This document shows, one piece after another, positions 15,825-25,078 of a stretch of 34,537 nucleotides of DNA. Source of the stretch: Crenalkalicoccus roseus (GTDB lineage Bacteria; Pseudomonadota; Alphaproteobacteria; Acetobacterales; Acetobacteraceae). The notes beneath the pieces were generated by a model that saw nothing but the letters and a program-made list of their open reading frames with translations, searched no databases and was not told the DNA's origin. Made by a program: the position numbers and the translations under genes. Location of the stretch: contig NZ_SJDM01000031.1 in assembly GCF_004761865.1 (NCBI RefSeq), forward strand, positions 1 through 34,537. Direction: 5' to 3'. The stretch's first letter is position 1; each line of letters begins with the position of its first letter.

Positions 15825-17222
15825 TCAGCGCCGCTGCGGCTCGAAGCGCCAGGGTGCCGCGCCCTCCACCAGCGGGTCGAGCGAGAGCCGGTGCTCGAGC
15901 GGGGGGAAGGCGCGGCTGCGGCAGTCGGCGCGGTCGCACAGCCGGCAGGAGAGGCCGATGCCGACCATGGCTCCCTCGAGGTCGAGGCCGGTCGCGTAGA
16001 TCACCTCCGGCGCGCGGGCGATGTCGCAGCCCATCGCCACCACATGCACCGGCGGCGGCTCCCCCCAGCGCGCCGGCGTGCCCTGCACGGTGCGCGCGAA
16101 GCAGAGGAAGGCGGCGCCGTCGGGGAGCTGCGCCACCTGCACCCGCATCTGCCCCGGCGTGGTGAAGGCCTGGTGCACCACCCATTTCGGGCAGCTTCCG
16201 CCGAAGCGGGCGAAGGGAAAGCCCGCCGCCGAGAAGCGCTTGTCCACATTGCCGGCCGGATCCGCGCGCAGGAAGAAGAAGGGCACGCCGCGCGCCCCTT
16301 CCCGCTGCAGGGTGCAGAGGCGGTGCGCCGCCTGTTCGAAGCTGACGCCGAAGCGCGCCGCCAGCGCCTCCACGTCGTGGCGCAGCTCCCGCGCCGCGGC
16401 GAGATAGGGCGCATAGGGCATCAGCAGCGCCGCGGCGGCGTAGTTGAGGAGGCCGATGCCGATGAGCTGCGCCGCCTCCGGGCTCGAGGGTTCGAACCCG
16501 GCCATGGCGGCGCGCACCGCCTCCCCCGCCTCCAGCAGCATGAGCTGGAAGGCGAGGTGGAAGCCGCGGCTCTCGCGCGGCAGCGTCTCGGCGAGGTCGA
16601 GGCGCCGCGCCTCCGGATCGTAGCGGCGCAGCGTCCCGGGCAGCGGCCCCACCGTCACCTTCAGCCCGTGGCGGCGGCGCAGCCGCTCCGCCACCGCGTG
16701 GTTCATCTCCGCCGGCGCGGCGCCGAGCTCGGCGCCGATCGCCTCGGCGGCGGCCTCGAGCGCCGGGAAGTGGTTGGCGCGGTCGTGGAAGAAGTCCCGC
16801 GCCTCCTCCGTCGGCAGCAGCACACGCCGCCCCGTGGGCAGCGCGATGCCGCCCGAATCCTCGCGCGCCACCCGCCAGGCGCGGTAGAGGGCGAGCACGG
16901 CGCGGGCGACGTTCGGCGCGCCGGCGGCGAGCTGCGCCACCTCCTGCTCCGGCACCTCCTCGAGGCCGAGCATGGGGTCGGAGAGCACCTCGCGCAGCCC
17001 GCTCTCCAGCGCCCGCTCGCGCTGCCCGGAGAGGGTGGCGATGTCCACCTCCAGCGCCTGGGTCAGCTTGATCAGCAGCGAGGCGGTGACGGCGCGCTGG
17101 TCGTGCTCGATCAGGTTCAGGTAGCTCGCGGAGATGCCAAGCCGCGTCGCCAGGGCCTGCTGCGCCAACCCCTTCTCCATGCGCAGGCGGCGGATGGTGC
17201 GGCCGATGAGCGGGCGGGACAT
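15825..17222 (-). CDS. RamB/ScfR-type XRE regulator of short-chain fatty-acid/glyoxylate metabolism
   Basis: A 465-residue transcription factor of the ScfR/RamB group. The N-terminal XRE helix-turn-helix spans about residues 6-60 (IRRLRMEKGLAQQALATRLG, ISASYLNLIEHDQRAVTASL). A middle IrrE/M78-like region (about 150-290) contains FHLAFQLMLLEAGEA. The C-terminal DUF2083 domain contains GGSCPKWVVHQAF and a cysteine cluster (SCRLCDRADC). Family members sense acyl-CoA or related metabolites; RamB controls aceA and aceB in Corynebacterium. It is divergent from aceA here, across 141 nt with a strong inverted repeat, so control of aceA is a well-supported inference. ATG at 17222 has AAAGGA upstream, beside a CTTTAC direct repeat (17225-17239). 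Confidence 0.9.
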   Translation of the reverse strand: MSRPLIGRTIRRLRMEKGLAQQALATRLGISASYLNLIEHDQRAVTASLLIKLTQALEVDIATLSGQRERALESGLREVLSDPMLGLEEVPEQEVAQLAAGAPNVARAVLALYRAWRVAREDSGGIALPTGRRVLLPTEEARDFFHDRANHFPALEAAAEAIGAELGAAPAEMNHAVAERLRRRHGLKVTVGPLPGTLRRYDPEARRLDLAETLPRESRGFHLAFQLMLLEAGEAVRAAMAGFEPSSPEAAQLIGIGLLNYAAAALLMPYAPYLAAARELRHDVEALAARFGVSFEQAAHRLCTLQREGARGVPFFFLRADPAGNVDKRFSAAGFPFARFGGSCPKWVVHQAFTTPGQMRVQVAQLPDGAAFLCFARTVQGTPARWGEPPPVHVVAMGCDIARAPEVIYATGLDLEGAMVGIGLSCRLCDRADCRSRAFPPLEHRLSLDPLVEGAAPWRFEPQRR

Positions 17223-17270
17223 CGCTTTACATCCTTTACTCTTTTCTGACGGGCGGCGTGAACGTCTTCA

Positions 17271-17301
17271 CCGCTTTGCATTGCCCAAGCCAATGAAGCG
17301 G
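17271..17301. promoter_or_regulatory. Inverted repeat, candidate ScfR/RamB operator for aceA
   Basis: The left arm CCGCTTTGCATTG (17271-17283), spacer CCCAAGC and right arm CAATGAAGCGG (17291-17301) are complementary over 11 bp apart from a 2-nt TG insertion in the left arm. It lies between the divergent regulator and aceA, 62 nt from the aceA ATG. Further downstream GACGCAA occurs twice, around TGTGAATTATT. The RamB motif of actinobacteria also contains TTTGCA. Operator function is inferred. Confidence 0.5.
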
Positions 17302-17363
17302 CTGAACTTCGGCGACGCAATGTGAATTATTGACGCAACCCGGACCCGATCAGGAGTTGCCCG

Positions 17364-18734
<1,371 letters not shown>

Positions 18735-18793
18735 GCGAGACGGGGCGGCGCCCGCCGCGCCGCCCCGGCACCACCAGGAACGGAGAGCACGCC

Positions 18794-19006
18794 ATGTCCA
18801 TCCAGCAGCACGATCATGACGACGGCCTGGTGCACGGCCATGCCTGGGCGATGGAGAAGCCGCGCCCCGCGCAGGGCGGCATGAACGGGCGCAGCATCGC
18901 CGAGGCGATGGGCACGCATCCGGAGGAGCCGACCACCTACGACGACGGCCTGGTGCACGCCCACAACTGGGCCTGCGGCGAACGCGGGCGGATGAGCGGG
19001 CGCTGA
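18794..19006 (+). CDS. Small His-rich protein with duplicated DDGLVHxHxWA motif
   Basis: A 70-residue protein of unknown function. Its most striking feature is a duplicated 11-residue motif: DDGLVHGHAWA (residues 9-19) and DDGLVHAHNWA (50-60), identical at nine positions. The first copy is preceded by HDH, giving a His/Asp cluster that could bind a metal. A linker with SIAEAMGTHPEEP separates the copies. At DNA level 19 nt are identical between 18818-18836 and 18941-18959. There is no signal peptide or membrane segment, and one cysteine (C61). ATG at 18794 has GGAACGGAGAG upstream. It lies 59 nt after aceA on the same strand. I do not recognise a named family; coding status rests on the conserved in-frame duplication, the ribosome site and the fit between neighbours. 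Confidence 0.72.
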   Translation: MSIQQHDHDDGLVHGHAWAMEKPRPAQGGMNGRSIAEAMGTHPEEPTTYDDGLVHAHNWACGERGRMSGR

Positions 19007-19050
19007 GCCGGCCAGGGCGGATCCCCGCCGCCTTGCCGGACGGGGCCCGC

Positions 19051-19090
19051 CCTGCGGCGTGGTCCGCCGCGGCGGATCACGCTTCCGCTC
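19051..19090. repeat. Intergenic palindromic repeat, copy e
   Basis: A 40-nt stretch identical at 34 of 40 positions to 31102-31141. It contains GTGGTCCGCC pairing with GGCGGATCAC (one G:U wobble). In the other copy the wobble position is A:U, which keeps the stem. It lies in the convergent gap between the His-rich gene and rsmA, with another GGGCGGATC at 19015. Confidence 0.6.
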
Positions 19091-19118
19091 CGGCGATCCC
19101 GCCGGCGCGGATCGGGCG

Positions 19119-19949
19119 CTAGCCCCGCGCCAGCAGTGTCCGGGCGAGGCGGTCGAACTCCCCGACCGACAGCGTCTCCGCCCGGCGCTCGCCGGCGATG
19201 CCCGCGGCGGCGAGCAGCGCCTCCGCGTCGCCGAGCGGGCGCAGCGCGCCGCGCAGCATCTTGCGCCGCTGGCCGAACGCCGCCGCGGTCAGCCGCTCCA
19301 TGGCACCGAACAGCGCCTCGCCCGGATCCTCCGGGTGCGGCGTCAGCCCCACCACCGCCGACCACACCCTGGGCGGCGGGCTGAAGGCGCCGGGGGGCAG
19401 GCGCAGCAGCAGCGCGCAGCGGCAGCGCCACTGCGCCAGCACCGAGAGCCGGCCATAGGCCGCGGTGCCGGGCGCGGCGCAGATCCGCTCCGCCACCTCC
19501 TGCTGGAACATCAGCGTCATGCCCTCGATGGCGGCGGCACGGCGCAGCCAGCCGACCAGCAGCGGCGTGGCGACGTTGTAGGGCAGGTTGGCGACGATGC
19601 GCCGCGGCGCCGGCAGGGCGGCCACGGGGTCGAGCGCCAGCGCATCCCCCTCCACCACCCTGAGCCGGCCGGGATACGCCGCCTGCAGCCCGGCGAGCGC
19701 CGCCACGGCGCGGCGGTCGAGCTCCACCGCCAGCACCTCCGCCGCCGGACCCGCCAGCAGCGCGCGCGTCAGCCCGCCGGGGCCGGGCCCCACCTCCAGC
19801 ACGTGCCGCCCCGCGAGGTCGCCGGCCAGCGCGGCGATGCGCCGGCACAGCGCCTCGTCCAGGAGGAAGTGCTGGCCGAGCGACTTCCGCGCATCCAGCC
19901 CGTGCCGCGCGACGACCTCGCGCAGCGGGGGCAGGGTCGGCTCAGACAC
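19119..19949 (-). CDS. rsmA: 16S rRNA dimethyladenosine transferase RsmA (KsgA)
   Basis: Dimethylates A1518 and A1519 of 16S rRNA late in small-subunit assembly. In the 276-residue product the family motifs are clear: RKSLGQHFLLD (21-31), AdoMet loop LEVGPGPGGLTRALL, acidic VLAVELDRRAV, catalytic NLPYNVATPLL, FQQEVAERI and FSPPPRVWSAVV. The C-terminal small domain has FGQRRKMLRGAL. The start is GTG at 19949, overlapping the surA stop by 8 nt, so translation is likely coupled. In many Proteobacteria pdxA lies between surA and rsmA; here it is missing. Confidence 0.96.
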   Translation of the reverse strand: MSEPTLPPLREVVARHGLDARKSLGQHFLLDEALCRRIAALAGDLAGRHVLEVGPGPGGLTRALLAGPAAEVLAVELDRRAVAALAGLQAAYPGRLRVVEGDALALDPVAALPAPRRIVANLPYNVATPLLVGWLRRAAAIEGMTLMFQQEVAERICAAPGTAAYGRLSVLAQWRCRCALLLRLPPGAFSPPPRVWSAVVGLTPHPEDPGEALFGAMERLTAAAFGQRRKMLRGALRPLGDAEALLAAAGIAGERRAETLSVGEFDRLARTLLARG

Positions 19950-21261
19950 GCATCTCGATCTGCGCGCGCCGGCGCAGGTCGCGCTGGAGCTGGCGCGACA
20001 GGTTCTCCACCCGGTCGCGCAGGAGCTGCGCCCGCGCCTGCTCCGGCGTCAGCTCGGCGAGGTTCCGCTGCTCGCGCGAGCAGACCATCATGACGATGAC
20101 CCCGTCCGGCGTGATGATGGGCTGCGAGGCGCGGCCGGGCGTGAGCCCCGCGAGCAGCGCCCGCAGCGGCTGCGGGGTGACGTTCTCGAGCCGGATCACG
20201 CCGGGATCGGCCGGCCGGTCCGTGCCGCGCGACGCCTGCTCGATCGCCTCGCAGCTCCGCGCCGACTGGGACAGGCGCTGGGCGCGCTCCACCTGCTCAT
20301 GCTGCTGGCGCGTCGGGTTCTCGGGGTCGAGCGGGGTGCTGAAGGGGAACCAGGCCTGGCGCACCGAGAGCAGCGTGGCGATGTCCCGCCCCGATTCCCG
20401 CCTCTGGCGCAGGGTCACGATCTGGTAGCCCCCGGGCACGCGGATCGGGTTGCTGATGGCGCCGGGCGGCATGCGCCGGACCACGTCCGCCACCGGCTCG
20501 TCCAGGTCCTCCGCGCGCACCCAGCCGAGGTCGCCGCCCTGCAGCGCGGTCTGCGCCTGGCTGAACTGCGTGGCCGCCACCGGGAAGGGGGTGCCGCGGC
20601 GGAGCTGGCCGATCACCTCCTGGACGAAGCGCTGCGCCTCCTCCTCGTTGCGGGGGTCGTCCACGGGGATGAAGATCTCGGAGACGAGGTATTCGGGCTC
20701 GCCCATCCGGGCCTGGGCGCGCCGGATCACCTCCTGCACCTCCTGCTCGGAGGGGTTCGCCTGCGGGCCGAGCTGCAGGCGGAGCAGCCTGGCCCAGCCG
20801 ATCTGGGTGCGGATCTGGTCGTAGAGCACGCGCGGCTGCACGCCGAGGGCCTGAAGCTGGGCGCGCAGCCCGCCGGGGGGCAGGTTGTTGCGCTGCTCGA
20901 GCTCCCTGACCGCCTCGGCCACGTCGTTGTCGGTGACCGGGATGCGGCGGCGCTGCACCTCCTGCATCCGCAGCCGCTCGTCGATGACGAGGCGCACGAC
21001 CTGGGGGGTGAGCCGCTCCAGCGTCTCCGGCGCCACCGGCATCCCGGCGTTCAGCGCGAACAGCCTGGCGCGGCCGACCACGTCCCCCTGGGTGACGACC
21101 TCGCCGTTCACCACGGCGACGATCCGGTTCACCACCGGCGCCTCCGCGACCCCGGGCGCGGTCCGGGCATGCGCCGGCGGGGCGGCGGACGGGGCGGGGC
21201 CGAGCAGCAGGCCGGCCAGCAGCAGGGCGGCGGGCCGGGCGCCGGGAAGCGGGCGGAGCAT
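19942..21261 (-). CDS. surA: Periplasmic chaperone/peptidyl-prolyl isomerase SurA
   Basis: Chaperone that escorts outer-membrane proteins across the periplasm. The 439-residue product has a signal peptide (about residues 1-33, hydrophobic ALLLAGLLLG core, Ala-rich cleavage region). The SurA N-terminal helical domain follows (VVNRIVAVVNGEVVTQGDVV to about residue 170), then one parvulin domain (about 190-290: YLVSEIFIPVDDPRNEEEAQ, then GGDLGWVRAEDLDEPVADVV). The C-terminal region resembles a second, degenerate isomerase segment and closes with a helix. E. coli SurA has two complete parvulin domains. ATG at 21261. The overlap with rsmA fits the surA-(pdxA)-rsmA theme. lptD, the usual upstream partner, is not here. 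Confidence 0.9.
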   Translation of the reverse strand: MLRPLPGARPAALLLAGLLLGPAPSAAPPAHARTAPGVAEAPVVNRIVAVVNGEVVTQGDVVGRARLFALNAGMPVAPETLERLTPQVVRLVIDERLRMQEVQRRRIPVTDNDVAEAVRELEQRNNLPPGGLRAQLQALGVQPRVLYDQIRTQIGWARLLRLQLGPQANPSEQEVQEVIRRAQARMGEPEYLVSEIFIPVDDPRNEEEAQRFVQEVIGQLRRGTPFPVAATQFSQAQTALQGGDLGWVRAEDLDEPVADVVRRMPPGAISNPIRVPGGYQIVTLRQRRESGRDIATLLSVRQAWFPFSTPLDPENPTRQQHEQVERAQRLSQSARSCEAIEQASRGTDRPADPGVIRLENVTPQPLRALLAGLTPGRASQPIITPDGVIVMMVCSREQRNLAELTPEQARAQLLRDRVENLSRQLQRDLRRRAQIEMRV

Positions 21262-21310
21262 GGGCCGATGCTTAGCGGCCGGACGCCGGCCAAGCTAGTG
21301 TCTCCCGCCC

Positions 21311-21339
21311 TTGACGGGCCCGGCGCGGGGGAACAGCGT
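21311..21339 (+). promoter_or_regulatory. Possible promoter of the monooxygenase/hydrolase cassette
   Basis: TTGACG (21311-21316) with a 17-nt spacer to CAGCGT (21334-21339), 55 nt before the ATG of the first gene. Good -35, poor -10. It is similar to the TTGACG elements upstream of the M20 peptidase and radical SAM genes. Confidence 0.3.
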
Positions 21340-21394
21340 GGCCGCGGGGGCGGGGCGCGGCACCCGCCCGGAACGAAGGCGGGAGGGAAGGTCC

Positions 21395-22600
21395 ATGAAG
21401 TTCGGCGTGTTCTACGAGCTGCAGCTTCCAAGGCCCTGGGGCCCGACCAGCGAGCGCGACCTCTACCACCGCGCGCTCGACCAGCTCGAGCTCGCCGACC
21501 GGCTCGGCTACGACTACGCCTGGCAGGTGGAGCACCACTTCCTGGAGGAATACTCCCACTCCCCGGCGCCGGAGGTGTTCCTCGGCGCCGCCAGCCAGCG
21601 GACGCGGCGCATCCGCCTCGGCCACGGCATCATCCAGCTCACCACCAACCATCCGGCCCGCGTCGCCGAGCGCGTCGCCTGCCTCGACCTGCTGAGCGAC
21701 GGGCGCGTGGAATTCGGCATCGGCGAGGGGGCGAGCATCACCGAGCTCGCCCCCTTCGGCCGCACGATGGAGGAGAAGCGCGCGGTGTGGGAAGACGCGG
21801 TGCGCTGCATCCTGCCGATGATGCGCGAGGAGGGCTGGGAGTACGAGGGCCCCCACTTCCGCTTCCCGCTGCGCAACGTGCTGCCCAAGCCGCTGCAGCG
21901 CCCGCACCCGCCGCTCTGGGTCGCCTGCTCGCAGCTCGAGACGATCGAGATGGCGGGGCGGCGCGGCATGGGCGCGCTCGGCTTCCAGTTCCTCAGCGCC
22001 GACGCGGCCCATGCCTGGGTCCACGCCTACTACAACAGCTTCGTCAAGCGGCAGGAGAAGCTCACCGAGTACGAGGCGAACCCGAACATCGCCGTGGTCA
22101 GCTACTTCATGTGCGCCGAGACCGACGAGGAGGCGCGCCGCCGCGCCGACGGGGTGACGTTCTTCCAGTTCGCGCTGCGCTACTACAACGCCGCCAAGGG
22201 GCGGGAGCGGGCGAGGCCCGGCACGGTCAGCCTGTGGGAGGAGTACGAGGCCTGGAAGCGCGCCAACCCGGAGGCGGTGCGGCGCGCCCTCTCCGGCGGG
22301 CTGATCGGCTCGCCGGAGACGCTCAGGCGCAAGCTGCGCAAATTCGAAGCCTCGCACATCGACCAGGTCATCCTGCTCAACCAGGCCGGCAACAACACCC
22401 ACGAGCACATCTGCGAAAGCCTGGAGCTGTTCGCGCGCGAGGTGATGCCGGAGTTCCACGCCCGCGAGCCGGAGCACCAGGCATGGAAGCGCGGAGTGCT
22501 GGCGCGCGAGATCGAGCTCGAGGAGATCGACACCGCCCCGTTCCGCGAGCGCTTCGGGCCGAACGCCGTGCAGGTGGCGCGGCCCGCGGCGGCGGAGTAG
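21395..22600 (+). CDS. LLM-class flavin-dependent monooxygenase (luciferase-like)
   Basis: A 401-residue bacterial-luciferase-like TIM-barrel protein that would use reduced flavin and O2 to oxygenate an organic substrate. Visible are the N-terminal MKFGVFYELQLPRPWG, the QVEHHFLEEYSHSPAPEVFL segment near the flavin site, LGHGIIQLTTNHPARVAER, the LLSDGRVEFGIGEG motif and PLWVACSQLETIEMAGRRGM. The C-terminus includes GLIGSPETLRRKLRKFEA and the QVILLNQAGNNTHEHICESL segment. ATG at 21395 is supported by GGAGGGAAGG. It is first of three genes separated by 6 and 4 nt, a clear operon with two hydrolases. The substrate is unknown; a separate flavin reductase is not encoded here. Confidence 0.88.
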   Translation: MKFGVFYELQLPRPWGPTSERDLYHRALDQLELADRLGYDYAWQVEHHFLEEYSHSPAPEVFLGAASQRTRRIRLGHGIIQLTTNHPARVAERVACLDLLSDGRVEFGIGEGASITELAPFGRTMEEKRAVWEDAVRCILPMMREEGWEYEGPHFRFPLRNVLPKPLQRPHPPLWVACSQLETIEMAGRRGMGALGFQFLSADAAHAWVHAYYNSFVKRQEKLTEYEANPNIAVVSYFMCAETDEEARRRADGVTFFQFALRYYNAAKGRERARPGTVSLWEEYEAWKRANPEAVRRALSGGLIGSPETLRRKLRKFEASHIDQVILLNQAGNNTHEHICESLELFAREVMPEFHAREPEHQAWKRGVLAREIELEEIDTAPFRERFGPNAVQVARPAAAE

Positions 22601-22606
22601 GCGGCC

Positions 22607-23779
22607 ATGGCCCCGCTGCCCGCCGCCCGCCCGGAGGAGGTCGGCCTCTCCGCCGCGCGGCTCGACCGGCTCGGCGCCGTGCTGCGCGAGCGCATCGCCG
22701 CCGGCCACCTGCCCGGCGCGGTGGCGCTGGTGGCGCGCGACGGGCGCATCGCCTGGCACGAGGCCTTCGGCCGGCGCGACCCGGCGGCGGCGGACCCGAT
22801 GACGACCGATGCGGTGTTCCGCATCTACTCCATGACCAAGCCGATCGTCTCCGTCGGCGTGATGATGCTGGTGGAGGAGGGCAGGCTGCTGCTCGGCGAC
22901 CCGGTGGGGAGGCACCTGCCGGAACTCGCCGCGCCGATGGTGGCGGTGGAGGGCGGCGGGCTCGAGAAGGCGGCGCGGCCGATCACCGTGCAGGACCTGC
23001 TGCGCCACACCTCCGGCCTCACCTACGAGTTCCGCGGCACCGGCGCCGTGCACCGGGCCTACATGGACGCCAAGGTGTACCGCCGCGGCCAGACCAACGC
23101 CGAGCAGGTGGCGATGCTCGGCCGCCTGCCGCTGCTGCACCACCCCGGCACGCGCTGGGAGTACGGCCGCTCCACCGACGTGCTGGGGCGGCTGATCGAG
23201 GTGGTCTCCGGCCGCACGCTCGGCGCCTTCCTGGCCGAGCGCATCCTCGCCCCGCTCGGCATGGCGGATACCGGCTTCTTCGTGCCGGAGCGCGACCACC
23301 ACCGCCTCGCCGGCGCCTTCGACCGGGACCCCGAGACCGGCGCCGCGGTCAGCCTGATCGAGGTGCGGGAGAGGCCAAGCTTCGAATCCGGCGGCGGCGG
23401 CATGGTCTCGACCGCCGCGGACTACATCCGCTTCCTGCAGATGCTGCTGGAGGGCGGGCGGCTCGGCGGGGTGCGGCTGCTCGGCCGCAAGACGGTGGAG
23501 CTGATGACCGCCGACCATCTCGGCCCCATCCCCGGCGCGCCGGACCTGCTGCCGCCTGGCCACGGCTTCGGCCTCGGCTTCGCGGTGCGGCGGGAGCGCG
23601 GCATGGCGCCGCTGCCCGGCTCCGTCGGTCTCTACTACTGGGGCGGCATGGCGGGCACGAGCTTCTGGGTGGACCCGGCGGAGCGGCTGGCCGCCGTGCT
23701 GATGATCCAGGCGCCGGGGCAGCGCGAGCACTACCGCGCCCTGTTCCGGACCCTGGTCTACGCCGCGATCGAGGGCTGA
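22607..23779 (+). CDS. Serine hydrolase of the beta-lactamase (class C/EstB) fold
   Basis: A 390-residue serine hydrolase. The nucleophile motif S-x-x-K is YSMTKP (S75, K78). The second motif is the tyrosine in WEYGRSTDVLGRL, and the late SxxK-family loop appears in YYWGGMAGTSFWVDP. LLRHTSGLTYEF and GMVSTAADYIRFLQMLLEGG are typical of esterase-like members. No signal peptide is seen, so a cytoplasmic esterase or lactone/amide hydrolase is more likely than antibiotic resistance. It sits between the flavin monooxygenase (6 nt) and the metallo-hydrolase (4 nt), suggesting a shared degradative pathway in which the oxygenated product is hydrolysed (inference). Confidence 0.87.
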   Translation: MAPLPAARPEEVGLSAARLDRLGAVLRERIAAGHLPGAVALVARDGRIAWHEAFGRRDPAAADPMTTDAVFRIYSMTKPIVSVGVMMLVEEGRLLLGDPVGRHLPELAAPMVAVEGGGLEKAARPITVQDLLRHTSGLTYEFRGTGAVHRAYMDAKVYRRGQTNAEQVAMLGRLPLLHHPGTRWEYGRSTDVLGRLIEVVSGRTLGAFLAERILAPLGMADTGFFVPERDHHRLAGAFDRDPETGAAVSLIEVRERPSFESGGGGMVSTAADYIRFLQMLLEGGRLGGVRLLGRKTVELMTADHLGPIPGAPDLLPPGHGFGLGFAVRRERGMAPLPGSVGLYYWGGMAGTSFWVDPAERLAAVLMIQAPGQREHYRALFRTLVYAAIEG

Positions 23780-23783
23780 CGCG

Positions 23784-24641
23784 ATGCGCTGGAGGATCGG
23801 CAGGGTCACCGTCACCCGCGTGGTGGAGATGGAGGCGACGGGCGGCAGCCGCTTCCTGCTGCCGCAGGCCACACCCGAGGCGGTGCGGGAGATCGGCTGG
23901 CTCGCGCCGCATTTCGCCGACGAGACCGGGCGGCTGCGCCTCAGCATCCACGCCCTGGTGGTGGAGACGCCGGAGCGGCGCATCCTGGTGGACACCTGCC
24001 TCGGCAACGACAAGCAGGGCCGGCGCATCCCGCACTGGAACGGCCGGCAGGGCAGCTTCCTCCGCGACCTCGCCGAGGCGGGCTACCCGGCGGAGAGCGT
24101 GGACACCGTGCTCTGCACCCACCTCCATGTGGACCATGTCGGCTGGAACACCATGCTCGTGGACGGGCGCTGGCGCCCCACCTTCCCGCGCGCCCGCTAC
24201 CTGTTCGGCCGCGCGGAGTTCGAGCACTGGTCGCGCCAGACCGAGCGGGAGGAGCAGCGCGCGGTGTTCGAGGATTCGGTGCGGCCGGTGCTGGAGGCCG
24301 GGCTGGTCGAGCTGGTGGAGCCCGACCATCCGCTCTGCGAGGAGGTGCGCCTGGTGCCGAGCTTCGGCCACACGCCAGGGCACGTCTCGGTCCGCATCGC
24401 CTCGGAGGGGGAGGAGGCGTTCATCACCGGCGACATCGCCCACCACCCCTGCCAGCTCGCCCGGCCGCACTGGAACTCGACGGCCGACATGGACCCGCCG
24501 GCGGCGGAGGCGACGCGACGGCGCCTCTTCGGCGAGCTCGCGGGGCGGCCGGTGCTGGTGATCGGCACGCATTTCGCGGCGCCGACTGCCGGGCGCGTGG
24601 TGCGGGACGGCGACGCCTTCCGGCTGCTGGTCTGCTGGTAG
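23784..24641 (+). CDS. Metallo-beta-lactamase-fold hydrolase
   Basis: A 285-residue MBL-fold enzyme. The zinc motif is THLHVDHVG with H113, H115, D117 and H118. The other ligands are visible in SFGHTPGHVSVR, ITGDIAHHP and VIGTHFAAP. The plan matches quorum-quenching lactonase-like and general MBL hydrolases. There is no signal peptide. It is the last gene of the three-gene cassette and starts 4 nt after the serine hydrolase. Its TAG stop (24639-24641) is immediately followed by repeat copy f. The reaction is unknown; lactone or ester hydrolysis downstream of the monooxygenase is an inference from the family and context. Confidence 0.88.
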   Translation: MRWRIGRVTVTRVVEMEATGGSRFLLPQATPEAVREIGWLAPHFADETGRLRLSIHALVVETPERRILVDTCLGNDKQGRRIPHWNGRQGSFLRDLAEAGYPAESVDTVLCTHLHVDHVGWNTMLVDGRWRPTFPRARYLFGRAEFEHWSRQTEREEQRAVFEDSVRPVLEAGLVELVEPDHPLCEEVRLVPSFGHTPGHVSVRIASEGEEAFITGDIAHHPCQLARPHWNSTADMDPPAAEATRRRLFGELAGRPVLVIGTHFAAPTAGRVVRDGDAFRLLVCW

Positions 24642-24672
24642 GGCGGATCGCGGAGGGCTCGGCCCGCCCGAA
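24639..24672. repeat. Intergenic repeat copy f at the end of the hydrolase cassette
   Basis: TAGGGCGGATCGCGGAGGG, then CTCGGCCCGCCCGAA. It shares the GCGGATCGCG core with copies b, c and d. Its leading TAG is the stop codon of the MBL gene, and it fills most of the 53-nt convergent gap. Confidence 0.5.
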
Positions 24673-24694
24673 CCGGCGAGGACGCCGCGGCGGA

Positions 24695-25078
24695 TCAGGG
24701 CGCGCAGCCCGTCCGGTCCAGCCGCTGCCGCGCGAGGGAGAGGGAGAAGCGCGCCCGGTCGAGCGTGGCGCGCAGCCGCGCGAGCTCCACCTCGCTGCCC
24801 GCCTGCTCGGCGAGGAGCGCGGCCTCCGCCGCCTCCTCCGCCGCGCGGGCGCAGCCGCAGCCGGCGAGGATTCCGGCCCCGGCCCGCAACCGCTCTCCCG
24901 CCTCCGCCGCCAGCGCCCGGCCGGCGGAGAGCGAGGGCAGCTCCGGCGCGCCGCGCAGCGCCCGCTCCGCCGCGGCGAGCGCCGCCAGCCCCTCGCCGAA
25001 GCCGCAGCCGCCACGCTGCGCCGCAGCCGGCCAGGCGAGCAGCAGGAGCAGCGCGGCGGCGGCGCGGCCCGCCCTCAT
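24695..25078 (-). CDS. Small secreted Cys-containing protein, unknown function
   Basis: A 127-residue predicted exported protein. A classical signal peptide (MRAGRAAAALLLLLAWPAAA, residues 1-20) precedes a mature part of mostly Ala/Arg/Glu-rich helices. Four cysteines are left after export: one near the mature N-terminus (RGGCGFGEG), two close together (AGCGCARAAEE) and one at the C-terminus (DRTGCAP), which could form two disulfides. The start ATG at 25078 overlaps the stop of the RluA-type gene as ATGA, so it is translated with it. I recognise no family. The signal peptide, overlap and even cysteine count support it being real. Confidence 0.7.
   Translation of the reverse strand: MRAGRAAAALLLLLAWPAAAQRGGCGFGEGLAALAAAERALRGAPELPSLSAGRALAAEAGERLRAGAGILAGCGCARAAEEAAEAALLAEQAGSEVELARLRATLDRARFSLSLARQRLDRTGCAP

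Noticed and set aside
19588-24561. Very long plus-strand open frame (over 1,600 codons) across rsmA, surA and the hydrolase cassette
   Set aside because: Low-complexity Arg/Ala/Gly-rich product, antisense or out of frame to well-recognised genes. Such stop-free frames are expected at this G+C content.
22607-24641. Antibiotic-resistance beta-lactamases
   Set aside because: Both hydrolases lack signal peptides and are in an operon with a flavin monooxygenase. Motifs fit esterase-like and general MBL hydrolases.
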